A stretch of 64,000 bases of DNA from NCBI GenBank assembly GCA_026874595.1, contig CM049322.1, positions 9,596,400-9,660,399 on the forward strand, in the 5' to 3' direction. The notes under the pieces are model-generated. The model was given only the letters and a program-made list of their open reading frames with translations, ran no database searches and was not told where the DNA came from. Position numbers and translations under genes: made by a program. Below, piece by piece: positions 12,901 through 24,984 of the stretch. Positions within the stretch are counted from its first letter, which is position 1. Each line of letters begins with the position of its first letter. The stretch comes from Sipunculus nudus (taxonomy: Eukaryota > Annelida > Sipuncula > Golfingiida > Sipunculidae).

Positions 12901-13757
12901 GCTCACAGTGCTGGTCACATGTTCTGGTTGCAAATTTGTGCTGTCAGACTAACTTGTTAAAAGGGTGGTCTGATCTACTGTATTCTTACACATTCAGGGT
13001 CAGTGTCCTCAGTAACACGTACTGCACATTACCCACAACTTTGCACAACTTTCTGAGTCAGACAAATATGTTCTGGCTGGTGGACACATGAGTTTAGGTG
13101 TACTACACTCAGGCAGCTTTACAACAAGTGGTTTATGAAACTGATACAAGCTATTTGATCTGCCATGAGTTCTTAGTCAGCCAGCTGAGGTCAAGGTTTC
13201 ATAACAGAAGTTTCATAACAGCTAGTCACGATAACCTCATCTTAGGCATGACCTGGGGACAGCAGTGGTCACAGGCTTATTATCTCTGTCAGGGACTGCA
13301 TTAATATATCAGAAGATGCCTGGCTCCACAGTCTATAAACAGTCCTGGATGGCCTGGCCCAGTCCTCCACAAGCCTGACCAGCCAGCTCTGGGGCTGTGT
13401 GTAACAGGAGATGCCAGGGCAGATGAGGTCAGCCCCTGCTGGGTCAAGCTGGACTGATTATGGTTGTATTTGTGCAAGGCACTGCTGGGGTTATCTCACC
13501 AGGCGCCCCACCAGGCACCTAATGCATTCCTAAATAGTAAACACTGCCACTGGGGGTCATGACCCTAACCCATCCCCTCTATCCACACACATACACACAC
13601 ATACACGCATTATCAAATATATGTATGCAGTATTGAGATGAAAAAAAACATTTTCAAGATTTGATACAATAGTTTTATATCAGAAATACAGAAGCACACA
13701 TATCCAAGGTATATGTGTGCATTATTGAGAAGGGGAAAAAACATTAGACAAAAATTT
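9952..13757. other. Non-coding stretch
   Basis: AT-rich intronic or intergenic sequence. Slightly less AT-rich patches at 12220-12480 and 13300-13560 are rich in CAGC/CTGG words but have no consistent open frame. A CACACATACACACA microsatellite-like tract is at about 13585-13610. No gene is supported. Confidence 0.55.
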
Positions 13758-13876
13758 AGGCCAAAAAAAAGGTATGATTCTCAGGCAATTTTTTCAGAAA
13801 TCAGTGCACATGAGCAATTTTTTTTTTTATATATTTTTGTATGTTTCAATAAAAATGTCATATGATCAGGGAAAAG
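13758..13876. repeat. Dispersed repeat, copy 1 (shared with right edge)
   Basis: From AGGCC at 13758 to TATGATCAGGGAAAA at 13876 this sequence matches 63881-64000 over about 120 bp. Shared words include TTTTTTCAGAAA, TTTTGTATGTTT and TGTCATATGATCAGGGAAAA. The orientation is the same. An inverted version of the first 20 bp (CCATACCTTTTTTGGCC) lies at about 14087-14103, so this may be one arm of a roughly 345-bp foldback-type element. Confidence 0.7.
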
Positions 13877-16800
13877 CATGATTATAACAGAACTGTTTTG
13901 CTAAAAACGTAAAAACAATGCATAACAAAGGAAATCTTATCAAAATTGTATAACTTTATCTTCTTGAAAGAAATGTCTAAGAGGCTGGTGCTCAATATTG
14001 GTAAGTTTCAAGTTTCTATTGAAAATCAAGATAAAAAATGTTGATGGGAGGGATTAAAATTGACTTGTGTGGTGCCTGAGGACCATACCTTTTTTGGCCT
14101 CAGACATTTTTTTTTAATTACTCATTAATTGACCCACATAATGAGGTCTTACATATGCCACTGCATGAAATTATAACTACTTGAACCAAAAGGTTGTGGT
14201 ATATCATGTGTCACTGGTTTAGTTTTTAAGCAAAATATATATCCAAGTTTAAAAAGTGTATGTTTCTGAATGCATATTTGAGTCTCTCATCTGGTGAAAA
14301 TAGATATTACAGATATTGGTAGGAAAAAACAGGGAGATTTTGATTTTTTTAAAAGAATTCAAGTGTAGAACTAGAGACTACAGATATTCATAAAATCCAT
14401 TATATGGTATAATATACCTTTTTAAGGCTAAATAATTTGCTAGTTTTATTTTTGTAACAAATTGCCTTTTGCTTAATTTTGTGACTTTCAGCACTAATAT
14501 TATCCCCCTTTTATATTCATAAGCCAGCTGGGAGCTATCATTTTTGTCACCTCAAAATCAATGACGATCAAGATTTCTACTCTGATGCCAGTGTCTAGTA
14601 TCAATTAATATGCGCCAAAATCCACCATGACTACTACAGACACTATCTGGGGCAGTATCTCTTTAACATTCTGTCCTCTGATGGCTCTGACATCAAAGTC
14701 ATCTAGTCTGCTAAGTCAGGCAGAGGTCATTTATTTCCTCCAAGTGATAAGATCACTTCACCCTGTATCACTGATCACGACCCAGCCCTGTGCCCTTTCA
14801 TACTCTCCCAAACCAGACAAGTACAGGCAATCAAAATTTTGTCCTGTTATCTGGAAACCGCTGTGCCTGGAAATTCCTGGATGAGTTGTCAAGGCAACTA
14901 CAAATGTGTCAAGTGTGAGATGGTTAAAATCTTCAAAATGCCCATCAATCTTTTTTCTACATCTTTTTATTCTTATTTTATTACTGAAATTAATAATACC
15001 TGATATTATTTAAATTGATTTTATTGATAATTTCTATTGACAGATTCAAATATGTATTATTATTTGCTACTGAAAATATTTATGTACAGCTAAAACTGAA
15101 TCTTAAAATACTGCAATTTACAGATTTTTTTATTGAATGAAAGTAATGTCCTGGACATATTTAAAGAACAAGGATATTGCCACAAAGAAACACATGATCC
15201 ATATGACAAGAACAGCAGATTGATGTAGGAATATTTGTTAGATCTATTACTTTTTGCTGACATATGGAGAGTTTCATGTGCTACTATCTCTTCTTGTAAT
15301 TTCAGAAAAAACATAGGTACACGTTACACTGTCAATGTGAGCGCCAAAACAATAACACAGTATTTTACCTGAAGTGTTTTACCTGTAGTATTTATCTGTA
15401 TTATTTACCTGTATTTCAGACATAGGTATACAGGTATATGCTGGTACTATTAACCATATGTCAAGTACATTTTGTTTTTACATGTTGGTGTATACAGCTG
15501 TACCAGCCTGTGGTGTACACAGACCCCCCGCCTCTCTCAAAATCCTAGATGGCTCATGTCAATAAAAACACGTCTGCTAAATGCACCGACCAGTACCTAG
15601 AATACCATCAGAGAGGACACATACTAAGTTTTTCAACCTCTATCACCTCAAAACTACATAGTCTTTTTCCTTCCACATGACCTGCCAGTTTTCATAACAG
15701 TTCAAAATTTCCCCACTAGGGATCAGCAGCTAGGCAGTTACCTTGCTGGGAAACTGATGTACAGGCAGAAAAAATACATCTGTATCAACATTGTTGAATG
15801 ATCCCTTCTTTGATAAAAGGGATATATCTCTTAGCAAGATTCCTTTGTTTAACTCAAACACCTTTTTGTGATTTTTTTTTTTACTTTTTTTCCCAGTAGT
15901 GGTAATAAATTACTCATTAAGACATTGACATATATTTGCATAAATATTTAAAAAAATATGAATGCTACTATGTTATTGATTTTATAAAACTTGAGAATGC
16001 CCTTCTGTCATTTTATACTTCATGTTGAGTCTACAGCAGAATCTAGCACCCTTATGTCTTCAACATAATTAGCTGGGGTGGTAATCTGCTGTTAGCTGTG
16101 GGTGTGACAGTCTGACACTATCAGCCAGGTGCTATAACAAGCTGGCAATGTTTTTTAAACAGCTCATAGCCAGCGCCACCAGCCTCCCTATCTGGTCTGG
16201 GTGATGAGCCCACTCCCCCACTCTGTTACCCCAATACAGCTGACCTCTGACCTTACAGGGTCACAGGTCAACAGGTTCTCCTCAGAACCCATAAAGCTGC
16301 AACAGCTGGTCTGCTAAGAGGCACTACTTGTCATAAAACTGTACATACTTTGCTTCTATAGAGATAAGATAAGGCAGAGCAGGGTTTTCATACACCCATC
16401 AGATGGCCTTAAAGGATGCAAAAAGCTATATTATCTGCTTGCTGGTGATAAGACTTTCCTTTATGCTTGACTTGATTCTTAATTCTTGAATAAAACTCCC
16501 ATCAGGGATCACCATGCTTGACTGTCTGGGTCTGTTCTCATGGATACAAAATGCATAGAGATCACATGACATGTTAACATGTGTCAAAGGTCACATAATG
16601 CAAATGTCATAGATCAAAGATAACTTAACTCTCAAGGGAACCAATGAATGTCCACATGAAATGTAACACATGAAAAAAATACCAGATGGTAATACATTGA
16701 GAAGATATGCCAGTATTTCTTTTTATATTTTTAGGGGTCTTATATGTATTATGTTTTTTATATTTTTTGTTTTGATTCAATTAAAGATCATGCGATTTCA

Positions 16801-18318
16801 ACAACATTTAAATCACTGTATAAAATGATAGGCCAATCAGTCTCAAATTGCCAATTTTTTTTCATAATTCTGTTTTTGATACAATGATATTTTAAATTTA
16901 AGAAAAATGTAAATTTTATACAAATTATTCCTAATTCAAGTTGATTTTATATCATACTTTTCTTGAAAAGCAGCTTGGGTGCAACTTGAAATAAATACTT
17001 CAGGCTTGTTTCTTTGAATAAAGGATTAAATTAGTGTTCTGGAGGGTGAAGACTCCATAAAACTTTCAACCAAGTCTTTATGGTAACACCTTCTGCAAAG
17101 TATATTTACATTGTTTCGGTTAACATTCATGTCATTTGGTGATAATGTTGGATTATCGATAGAATGACAGAAAATGATGTCCTTTCTCAGCTGATCATTT
17201 TAAAGGTATGATTTTTAATTCAATTTAAATAGGAAGTTGATGGCTTAAAGAACCAAATAAATCTTACTAGATAAACTGAAGAATGTGGTAAAAACTGCGC
17301 AAATATGCAGAGTCGTTTACCAACAAGCTATTAACAATGTTAATCTTACTAACAATGTTAATCTTACTGCACTTCTGTTAAAGTTGCCAGTTCTTGTGAA
17401 TACAGCACTGCATGCAAGACAGCAAGTACACCATGGGTTGTTAACATATTAACAGCCAGGGACTGAAGCAATGAAGTACATGAAAAAAAGTTGCCGACAG
17501 ATAGAAAGAAGTCAAATAAACTGGGCTGGTTCCCAGACCATCTAACTCTTTACAATAACACTTGAGCACTAGCTCCAGGGACACCAGATCTTTAACAGCA
17601 TTTTAAGTCTGTTTGGTGTTTTTTGTTCTGTGACTGCAGGCTATGAGGAAGAGGTCTTTGTTTTACTTGCATGAGCTGGAATAGAGTGACACAGTCACAT
17701 CGAGACCTGTGTATTTCTTAATAGTGATTTTACCAATCATAAAATAACTATTTTGTTCAGATAACACCATCTGTTAATTATTACAAATACCTGAATATTC
17801 CTACACTTCTTATAACAAATCTTTCTAAGTCATATGGAAATATTTAAATGATTAAGGTACATATAATTATGAGCATTTTATTTATGGAATGAATGCATTC
17901 ACCTGAACCTTAAAAAAGTATTTTCAACAGTTTTTCAAGTGCCTTGTATGAGCCATGACTTAGCTGATCCCAAGGTGCTGCTGTGTGTGTAAACCAAAAA
18001 TTACATGTGTCCGAAGCACAGACATACCACATCTGTGCAGTATTTGGCTAGTTCAACACCTGGGGCCAAAAGAGGACGGGCAAAGTGATGATACTTAGAA
18101 CTCAAACATTTTGTGACGGCTTCGAAGGTTATTAAATCTTTACCTAACTACATTTATCTTCTTTAAGCAAATATTTAACAAGGTATATTTTTCCATCACT
18201 GGTATTTGGTTAAAAGTAATTTAATCATTTTATTGTTAGTAATAAAATATCTACTATGAAAGCATTACTTCAGTTTTATTAAGAACACTATCACGGTTTA
18301 TAAGCAGAAACAAATTAC
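13877..18318. other. Non-coding stretch
   Basis: This contains an inverted copy of the 13758 arm at about 14085-14104, and a small tandem array of TTTACCTGTA-like words at 15360-15415. An 18-bp tandem pair (AACAATGTTAATCTTACT) is at about 17332-17366. An 85-codon plus-strand frame at 14627-14884 begins in the context CACCATGA but resembles no family I know. Otherwise nothing is visible. Confidence 0.5.
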
Positions 18319-18418
18319 TTGACAGATGATATTATAGTCTACTTTAGTAGCTCGCAAGTTTGTGTCTTGGCACTATCGCTAAAACAATCAGTCTTATTCA
18401 TAAAACAGCCCAGAGGGT

Positions 18419-18690
18419 TTGATAATACCACTGTTTCTTTTGGCAGGGCTGGTGTGGCGACTGAAATATTGTGGCACATTCTGTCCCGGTATGCTACTGG
18501 GAAGCCATCCTGGCATGACGCCATGGCGACCTCATCCTGTATCTCTCCAGGCATCCCTGGCAGACTCATCTTGGGCAAATATGGGAACAAATAAAAGGAA
18601 ACCTGCGGCAACCATATCCCACAGCAACAATCGCTGCCAAGCAACTTTAACTTCTGCAGATTCCCAAAACTCTGAATTTGTTTGATATTT
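18419..18690. other. Open, less AT-rich patch on both strands; possible unrecognised exon
   Basis: Three long frames overlap here. On the plus strand a good acceptor (TGTTTCTTTTGGCAG, ending at 18446) precedes an open frame that stops at about 18685 and includes LVWRLKYCGTFCPGMLLG. On the minus strand a pyrimidine-rich acceptor (ending in GCCCAAG) precedes a frame starting MSLPGMPGEIQDEVAM with two NxS/T sites and several Cys. Neither is recognised. The minus frame is phase 0 and cannot follow the Ig exon donor (phase 1) directly. The patch could be an exon on either strand or a conserved non-coding element. Confidence 0.2.
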
Positions 18691-18948
18691 CTCAGTGGTA
18701 ATGACCTTGGGGTATTTAAGCGCTATAACTATACTGTCTGCTTCACCGCAGCTGTGGTTACAGTCATAATAAGCTACTGTAAAGAAAGTTAGAGTCTATG
18801 GCCCTGAGCATCAATTGTCCCATTCCAATATTGCAGACTAAGGGCTCTGGGACTTGGCTAGTAATGCAGCATTATCTTTGCCAACTATCAGTTTGGATCC
18901 CTGCTCACTTCTACAGTTAATCATGTACTCCTCATTGATCAAGTATTT

Positions 18949-19136
18949 CTGTCTGTCTGTCTGTCTTTCTCTCCCTCTATCTATCTTGAACATAACAACA
19001 TTTTCCTTTCTCATAAGACTCCGATTCTCTCTCTGTTTCTCTGTTTCTCTCTCCCTTTAACATAATAACAGAAAATCTTCCCTCTTTCTTATTAGATTAA
19101 GACTCCCCCACCCTCTCTCTCTCTCTCTCTCTCTCT
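18949..19136. repeat. CTGT/CT-rich low-complexity tract
   Basis: A (CTGT)n run starts at 18949, followed by CTCTCT/CTGTTTCT imperfect repeats, and a clean CT run at 19112-19136 that leads into CACACACGCACACA. It lies within the presumed intron just 3' of the Ig exon on the minus strand. Confidence 0.9.
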
Positions 19137-19348
19137 AATACACACACGCACACATGTACATCTCTCACATTATTATAGTCTGTTTGACTTTCTTACATTG
19201 ATCATTGCTTAAACAGATCTGCCCTTCTTCACTTTTACAGACTCTCTCATCCAGTGTCTTGTATACATGTATAGAAAACATAAAAACAAGATACAAGTTA
19301 AAATACAGATTAACTACACATATATAAATTGTATAAATGATAACTTAC

Positions 19349-19603
19349 CAGTGACTGTCAGTGTCAGACTTTTTGTAGCTGGTTTATTGTTGAACTTGTT
19401 CTGTGCTCTGAACTCCACGTTTACTGGGTTTCCGATCATTTCCTTAGTGATGATGATGTTAGCGTAGTCTGGTCCAGTCTCGTCAGGGTCAGGTCGTGTC
19501 ATCGTTAGGGATGGGGTGGGGTTTCCCTTGGCGCTACATCTCACAACATCCCCTGGGTGGTATTCTGCTTGCTCTGGCTCGCATTTCAAATCTTGTGCCT
19601 TGT
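19349..19603 (-). CDS. Single-exon Ig-like domain of an immunoglobulin-superfamily protein (internal exon)
   Basis: This internal exon is read on the minus strand. Its acceptor is a T-run followed by CAG (intron bases 19604-19606) and its donor reads ACTG|GTAAGT at 19349/19348. The exon is 255 bp with phase 1 at both ends, the classic symmetric layout of Ig-domain exons, and gives 84 complete codons. Visible Ig features are an A/B-strand region with GDVVRCSAKGNPTPSLTM (Cys22, then the GNPxPS turn) and a G-strand KSLTLTVT at the end. The F-strand equivalent reads VEFRAQN, where the usual YxCxAxN motif has its Cys replaced. The usual C-strand Trp is Met34. An extra Cys7 (LKCEPE) could supply another disulfide. 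The domain is therefore non-canonical. I infer a secreted or cell-surface adhesion or recognition protein; the rest of the gene is not identified. Frame openness, splice sites and domain pattern agree. Confidence 0.87.
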
Positions 19604-20914
19604 CTGAAAAAAAAATTATAAATATGTGATTTTTAAGCAGAGATAATTCCCTCTAATTAGCAGGATTCTGTTGTATAGAAGATAACAGAGTTCAAATATC
19701 AGCCAAGGTATGGTGAGATTGATTTCAGACGGACCACACCCACTTTGCCTTCAGTAGGCTTAATGGGAAGTTCATGCCCTATGGTTGTGTTTCACTCACA
19801 AACAAGTGTGGGGTTCCTCAGCATCAATCGATAGTAATTATTGGAATGATAAGACACCAAGAATACTGTTCTTTAAGAATTCTGCAGATGTACATAGTAA
19901 TACATACTCAGATTCAGTGAGTTAAATTCCTTTGATAAATTCCTTTTTTTTATGGATTCTTTCTTCAATACCAGTACTCTATCCTATGTATCACCCTGGG
20001 CCAGCCAACCCTGTTTAAACATGCTCACATCTATCATATTACATCTGATACTCTTGGATTAAGAAACAAATTTTTTATATTCCAGTGAAAAAAAATAGGT
20101 GCATGTTCCGTAAATTAGCTATCCTACAACTCCCCATGCCAATGCATGGTGAATGTTTTTATTTAGGGCAGACCATACATGTTCATATCATTTTCACATA
20201 AAACTACAATTGTTCATGAATATTAATAGGATTTATCAGAATTTTCACTGCTAATCTGTAATTATATAAAGACACACAGAATGTCTCTCAATTAATTCAA
20301 GCTGACTCGCATGAAAAAGAAAGTCCTGATTTCATAAGTTATATAATTAGAATAAGAATCAAATATTGGCCACTCCTTTCAGGGATACAGAGGAAACATG
20401 CTGAATCAACATAAATTGTGATTTGTATGAATATGCCAATAGAAAACAAGTTTCTGGAATTTAAATGAGCCCTGTGTGTTAGTCAATTTAGAAGTTCCTA
20501 GTGTCATAAGCACAGACAAATCTACAGGCAGACAATGTTTTATACAACAAGCTTATAACTCATACAACCCCTGGAGGAGCTAAAATATAAGCTTTCTTTC
20601 ATAAAAACAGGTATGTTCATGTGACACTAACAAATGGGTACCTGTGTGGCAAAGCTCAATTTTTTGCCAAAGTTCATAATCATATGGATAAAAATCCCGT
20701 GTGGATGTTTTCTTGACAAATGGCACCTGTCATCTTTGATCTGCCAACCAAACTAAAAAGTTACATGTCCTTGAAAAAGTTTTGAGAGAGCCATGGAAGT
20801 AAACAGCCACCGGGTGGCGATTAACCTTAACCCAGACATGTTTACTACAGATACTGGCATCGTTAAGGACATACCTGCACACAGGTATACTTAACGAACA
20901 TCTCCTCATCTCAC
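19604..20914. other. Presumed intron upstream of the Ig exon (minus strand)
   Basis: There is no second Ig-like frame here. The stretch contains a dispersed-repeat word at 19995-20021 (listed separately) and a hairpin at 20861-20896. In the hairpin CGTTAAG and CTTAACG flank an inner ATACCTG/CAGGTAT pair. Confidence 0.5.
19995..20021. repeat. 27-bp dispersed repeat word, copy 1
   Basis: A 27-bp stretch beginning CCTGGGCCAGCCAACC is identical to 24958-24984, and similarity is weaker on the upstream side. An exact 27-mer match is not expected by chance and marks a dispersed repeat in the same orientation. Confidence 0.8.
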
Positions 20915-20974
20915 CTGTTCAAGGTGAAGTTTATTGATGAAGTAGCTAAGTGGTATAGACAACGAAGTTGCCAC
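20915..20974 (-). other. Candidate 60-nt exon with strong splice borders
   Basis: On the minus strand an acceptor with a good pyrimidine tract (GCATTTTCCTGTACAG) is followed 60 nt later by a donor reading CAG|GTGAGATG. The segment is open in two frames: phase 0, VATSLSIPLSYFINKLHLEQ, and phase 2. Its phases do not match the phase 1 start of the Ig exon, so if real it would be non-coding, alternative, or part of another transcript. This is evidence from splice consensus only. Confidence 0.15.
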
Positions 20975-23900
20975 CTGTACAGGAAAATGCCATTAGTTTT
21001 ACAGGTGTTATAATTGGCTTAAATCAAAGTTACAGGGCCTATTCTATTAAACTGACTTTTGTTGTTGAGTGTGATGTATGAATGTATGGTGTGAAATGAA
21101 AGCCAATGGCCCCTGGAAATACAAAAAAAATAAACAGGATGGGCTGCCTGGTGTACATCCTGAATGTAACCCTGCCAATCACAGAGATCTAAAATGTGAT
21201 TACACACACTCTGTCACAAAAGCAAAATGAAAGAAAAACACAGAAAATACACTAATGAAAGGAATTCCAAAATGGCTGCCTGATTAATTGACATACTGAA
21301 TTACTCATATATGTGAAAGCTGCTAGCACATCTTATCACAGAGACCAAGCTTGAACAAAAAAGTTTGCTGCAGTTGCCCAAATGGTTCTTGAGATATTTT
21401 CAAGTAATACAGTTTCCAAAGATGGTTGCCTGGTGGCTATGTTGGATTTTTCAGTGATTTGAAATACATTAGTAGACCTCCCCTCATGGGGATTAAAAAA
21501 GATATAAGATATTAAACTATAAATGCAAGACATAAAACTTATCATGTATATCATTAGCGAGAGGCTAGACAAAGCATTGTACAAAATGGGGTTAAAATGA
21601 TATACTTATGCAGATAAAGTGCAATACTAAATTTTCCTATTTTTATTAGCAACTATTAGAGTTACATTACCATGCAAGCCTGTATAAAGCAGTGACACAG
21701 GAAATAGAGATTCAAATCTGAACCCAAAAATGTACTCCCTCATACAGGGTGTGTTCTTTAACAAGCCCCATATCCCATACCTTATTGCACTACTTATTTT
21801 TTTCTGGTTGTCAGTATGGTTCAGCTCTCATCCATAAAAACATGTGCTTCTTGTAAATGCTCCCAGGGGGCACCTGCTGACTTCTGTCTGCTAATTGGAC
21901 CTGACAGCACTAAGTGTGGCTGAATCAGTCAGTTACTACTGCTGTTCACTGCAGCGATTCATGCATATACCTTATATATGGTAATAAATACCCTTTCATA
22001 CATGAACCTATATGTCAATGTACTACAGAAAGTGAGGTCAAAGTCTTGCTTATGTTATAACATAGAGTACATTTCCGTTATTCACCCAAGATAGAGGACT
22101 ATATGAGTTACATGGTTACCAGATATATCATGTTACCTATAAATAGCTACACAGAGGGTGACCTTCATAGCTTAGTTGATGTAGAGTCAGCTTAGCTAAG
22201 CATCAGCTAAGCCTTTTTTTAATTGTTTAGAAGGAATTGTGTCTTCATAATGTAGTCTTCATCATGGCAAATATTAGAAAAATAATATCACTAAATGTAA
22301 AACTGCTAAAATTTGATGAACATTGGCACTCTGATATATATATATATAAAAAACTGATAAAAAAGTTATGTCTGGGAAAATCAAGAAAGATGAAAGAAAA
22401 TTTGAGAATGATCAGATTATAACAAGTGAATGATAGATATGCATTCAGCTCAGGTATTATCTTTATGCGCATATTAATTGACACAGAAAACAGATACCTA
22501 AAGGCTTGATGTTCCTGTTTACATTTATTCTGGCACAATGCCATGACTAGGCCATCAAAAAGCTATGCACTTTCAACTAAGTTGGTAAACAAATTGTTTT
22601 GTGGGTCCCATGTAATGCATGATTTGAGAACCGATACGTAACCCTCAGTCTCACAAACTGGTCCCACCTCTGCCCCTGTATCTGAATACAAAACACACAC
22701 GTCAGTTTACACAGCCTATAGAGCCTGTGTGACCTATTTTTTCTCACTATTTTATTCAGTGTGCCATGGCATCAGTGGGACCATAATTTACGCTACACCA
22801 ATTTCACAGAGGCCGCAGCAGCATCACAGGACAGAGCGTGCTGTTCGCTATCATTTTCTCTTCTGCTGGTCCAATATTTCCATAAATTTATAACCCCGGA
22901 ATTGAAATAGCTGAAAATACTGACAAACTGGTCTGGGTCGCAAAAACAGCAAGGCTAAAGGCTCTGCTTTGTTCTTCAGAAGTGTATGCATCAGCAAATG
23001 TTTATCTGGATCGAGCAATTTTAGATTTTTTTTCACAATACATAAAACAATATATTCTATTTATATTTATATGATACACAAAACTTTAGAAAGGAGGGAG
23101 GGGGGTTCATCACAAGACAACTGGCATGATAACCTGAAAAAGGTCCCCAGGTCCCAAAAAGTGGAGTACCCAGGCTGCAAAAACGGTTTTGCAAGCCTTA
23201 TAAAATGTTGTGGTTGTTGAAAAAGGGAGTCATATAATAAGTCACTTTTTCTGTAAAAAATATGGAATAATATTTTAATCGCATAACAGATTAATAGTTC
23301 AACACTCAAAGGTGAAAATTCCTAAAACGTTATTAAATCAACACCAGTCATGAACTAAAGTACCAGTAAAGACCCAGGTGTGTTGTATTTTTGTCGTTAA
23401 TTAACATACTAGTAAGCTTATGATTACACCATGAGGTGTGCAGAAACACTTATCAACACCTGGTTTATAACTGTTACCATAAGGGGTCCATATTGCATGT
23501 TTGTTACACAAAGACACAATGGGCGGGCGAGTGTGTGGTAGGGGGACTCCCTGTCATGTGTCTCCCAGCTGGCTCCCTGCGTACCGGACAAAGATGGCCT
23601 CCCAGTGACAGCATCATGATTAGCAGGGGCCCTCCTGAGCGTGACAGCTGTACAACGTTGGTGGAAAAAGCGCAACATCCTTTGTAGCTATGTAACGGAG
23701 AGCTCTGACTCGTGCCCTGAACATTGACAACTTCCTTCTATTAAATGATGACTCGCTGCCATATGTTAAACACAGGCTGAACTAAAGTATAGGAAGACGG
23801 AAAATACAGTGCATATGAAATGTTAGAAAAACCCATGTTATCTTCCTTACATAAAATTGCAAATATTTTTGCTCTGATTTTTTCCCCAACTCCAATATAT

Positions 23901-24424
23901 ATTTTCTTTCTATTAATTGGTTATTTTTATGTGAACATTTTTATTGACATAATGTTGTCCCTTTTCTACATTTCCTTGTTTTCCTCTCCAAATTTTGCAA
24001 AATTTTACTTCATAATAATTAACATTAGGAACATATATTATGTGACTTAATGTTTTTTTCTTTACTGTTTCATAAAACTGATACCCCATTATTTAAAATA
24101 CCAGGACAGAAGTACTGAGGTCTTTCCTTAAGTAGTGTATCTTAATCCAATCATCATGTATATTCTACAATTAATATGAGGCACATTCACTGTTTGATGT
24201 GCTTTTTTTTGGCTAAACAGTCAAACTGCATATTTATACATAAATACATACCAAAGCCATATTATAGCCATGATGATATAAAGAGTTATGTTATTTTAAC
24301 TAGCATTGTATATTCATGTAATAGTCTGATTTTTTATTATTGGAAGATTCCTGTCTGGTCCATCTGCTTACTCTGGCATTTGCTTTCCTATTAACTGCTA
24401 CATAGATGCAGGATTTTAAGATGT

Positions 24425-24428
<4 letters not shown>
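20975..24428. other. Presumed intron, with less AT-rich patches
   Basis: No gene is recognised. A stem-loop with GCTTAGTTGATG/CATCAGCTAAGC arms lies at about 22172-22215. A less AT-rich, CpG-containing patch at 23510-23720 is open for over 80 codons on both strands but matches no family I know. It may be a conserved non-coding element. Confidence 0.5.

Positions 24429-24480
<52 letters not shown>
24429..24480. repeat. (AT)n microsatellite
   Basis: About 26 uninterrupted AT dinucleotides. The tyrosine/isoleucine-repeat open frame across it is an artefact. Confidence 0.97.
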
Positions 24481-24482
<2 letters not shown>

Positions 24483-24568
24483 ATACATTTATAAGTGAGA
24501 GGAAACATTAAATATCTTCTGTTGATCTGATAATAAAAAGCTTATCTATCTTGTGCAATATGGTGTGT

Positions 24569-24632
24569 GTAAGAGAGAGAGGAAAAGAAAGAGAGATAGA
24601 GGGAGGATGAGAGAGAGAGAAGGGGGGGAAGA
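24569..24632. repeat. GA-rich low-complexity tract
   Basis: GAGAGAGA runs are interspersed with GGAGGATGAG and end in a GGGGGGGAAG run. Confidence 0.9.
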
Positions 24633-24957
24633 ATGATAAATATGACCGGAAATGAAACAAAAGCATATTTTTGCAATTATCATTTTCATCATCTGCTGAT
24701 GTTAATCTGTGTTAATAACACTGATAACAAGCATCTGTCTTTGGAAAAACCTCAGAAAAGTGTATATAATATGGCTGAAAGCAAGGGCAGATGTTACATA
24801 CTATAAATATCTCCATGATCAAAACCATATGACAGCAGATCATGTTATTATTTTCTCACCAACATTTCAGGGTTTGTTTATGTAAAGGTACAAAAGCTTT
24901 ACTGGTTGCCATGTGAGTCAAGGCCATTGCATGCTGAGCCCCTACTATCTCTGTGAT

Positions 24958-24984
24958 CCTGGGCCAGCCAACCCTGTTTAAACA
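24958..24984. repeat. 27-bp dispersed repeat word, copy 2
   Basis: Identical to 19995-20021. Flanking similarity to that copy is partial (TGATCCTGGG versus TCACCCTGGG upstream). Confidence 0.8.

Noticed and set aside
18339-18644. Next exon of the Ig gene on the minus strand
   Set aside because: The open frame is phase 0 after its best acceptor, whereas the Ig exon donor is phase 1; in phase 1 a stop follows after about a dozen codons.
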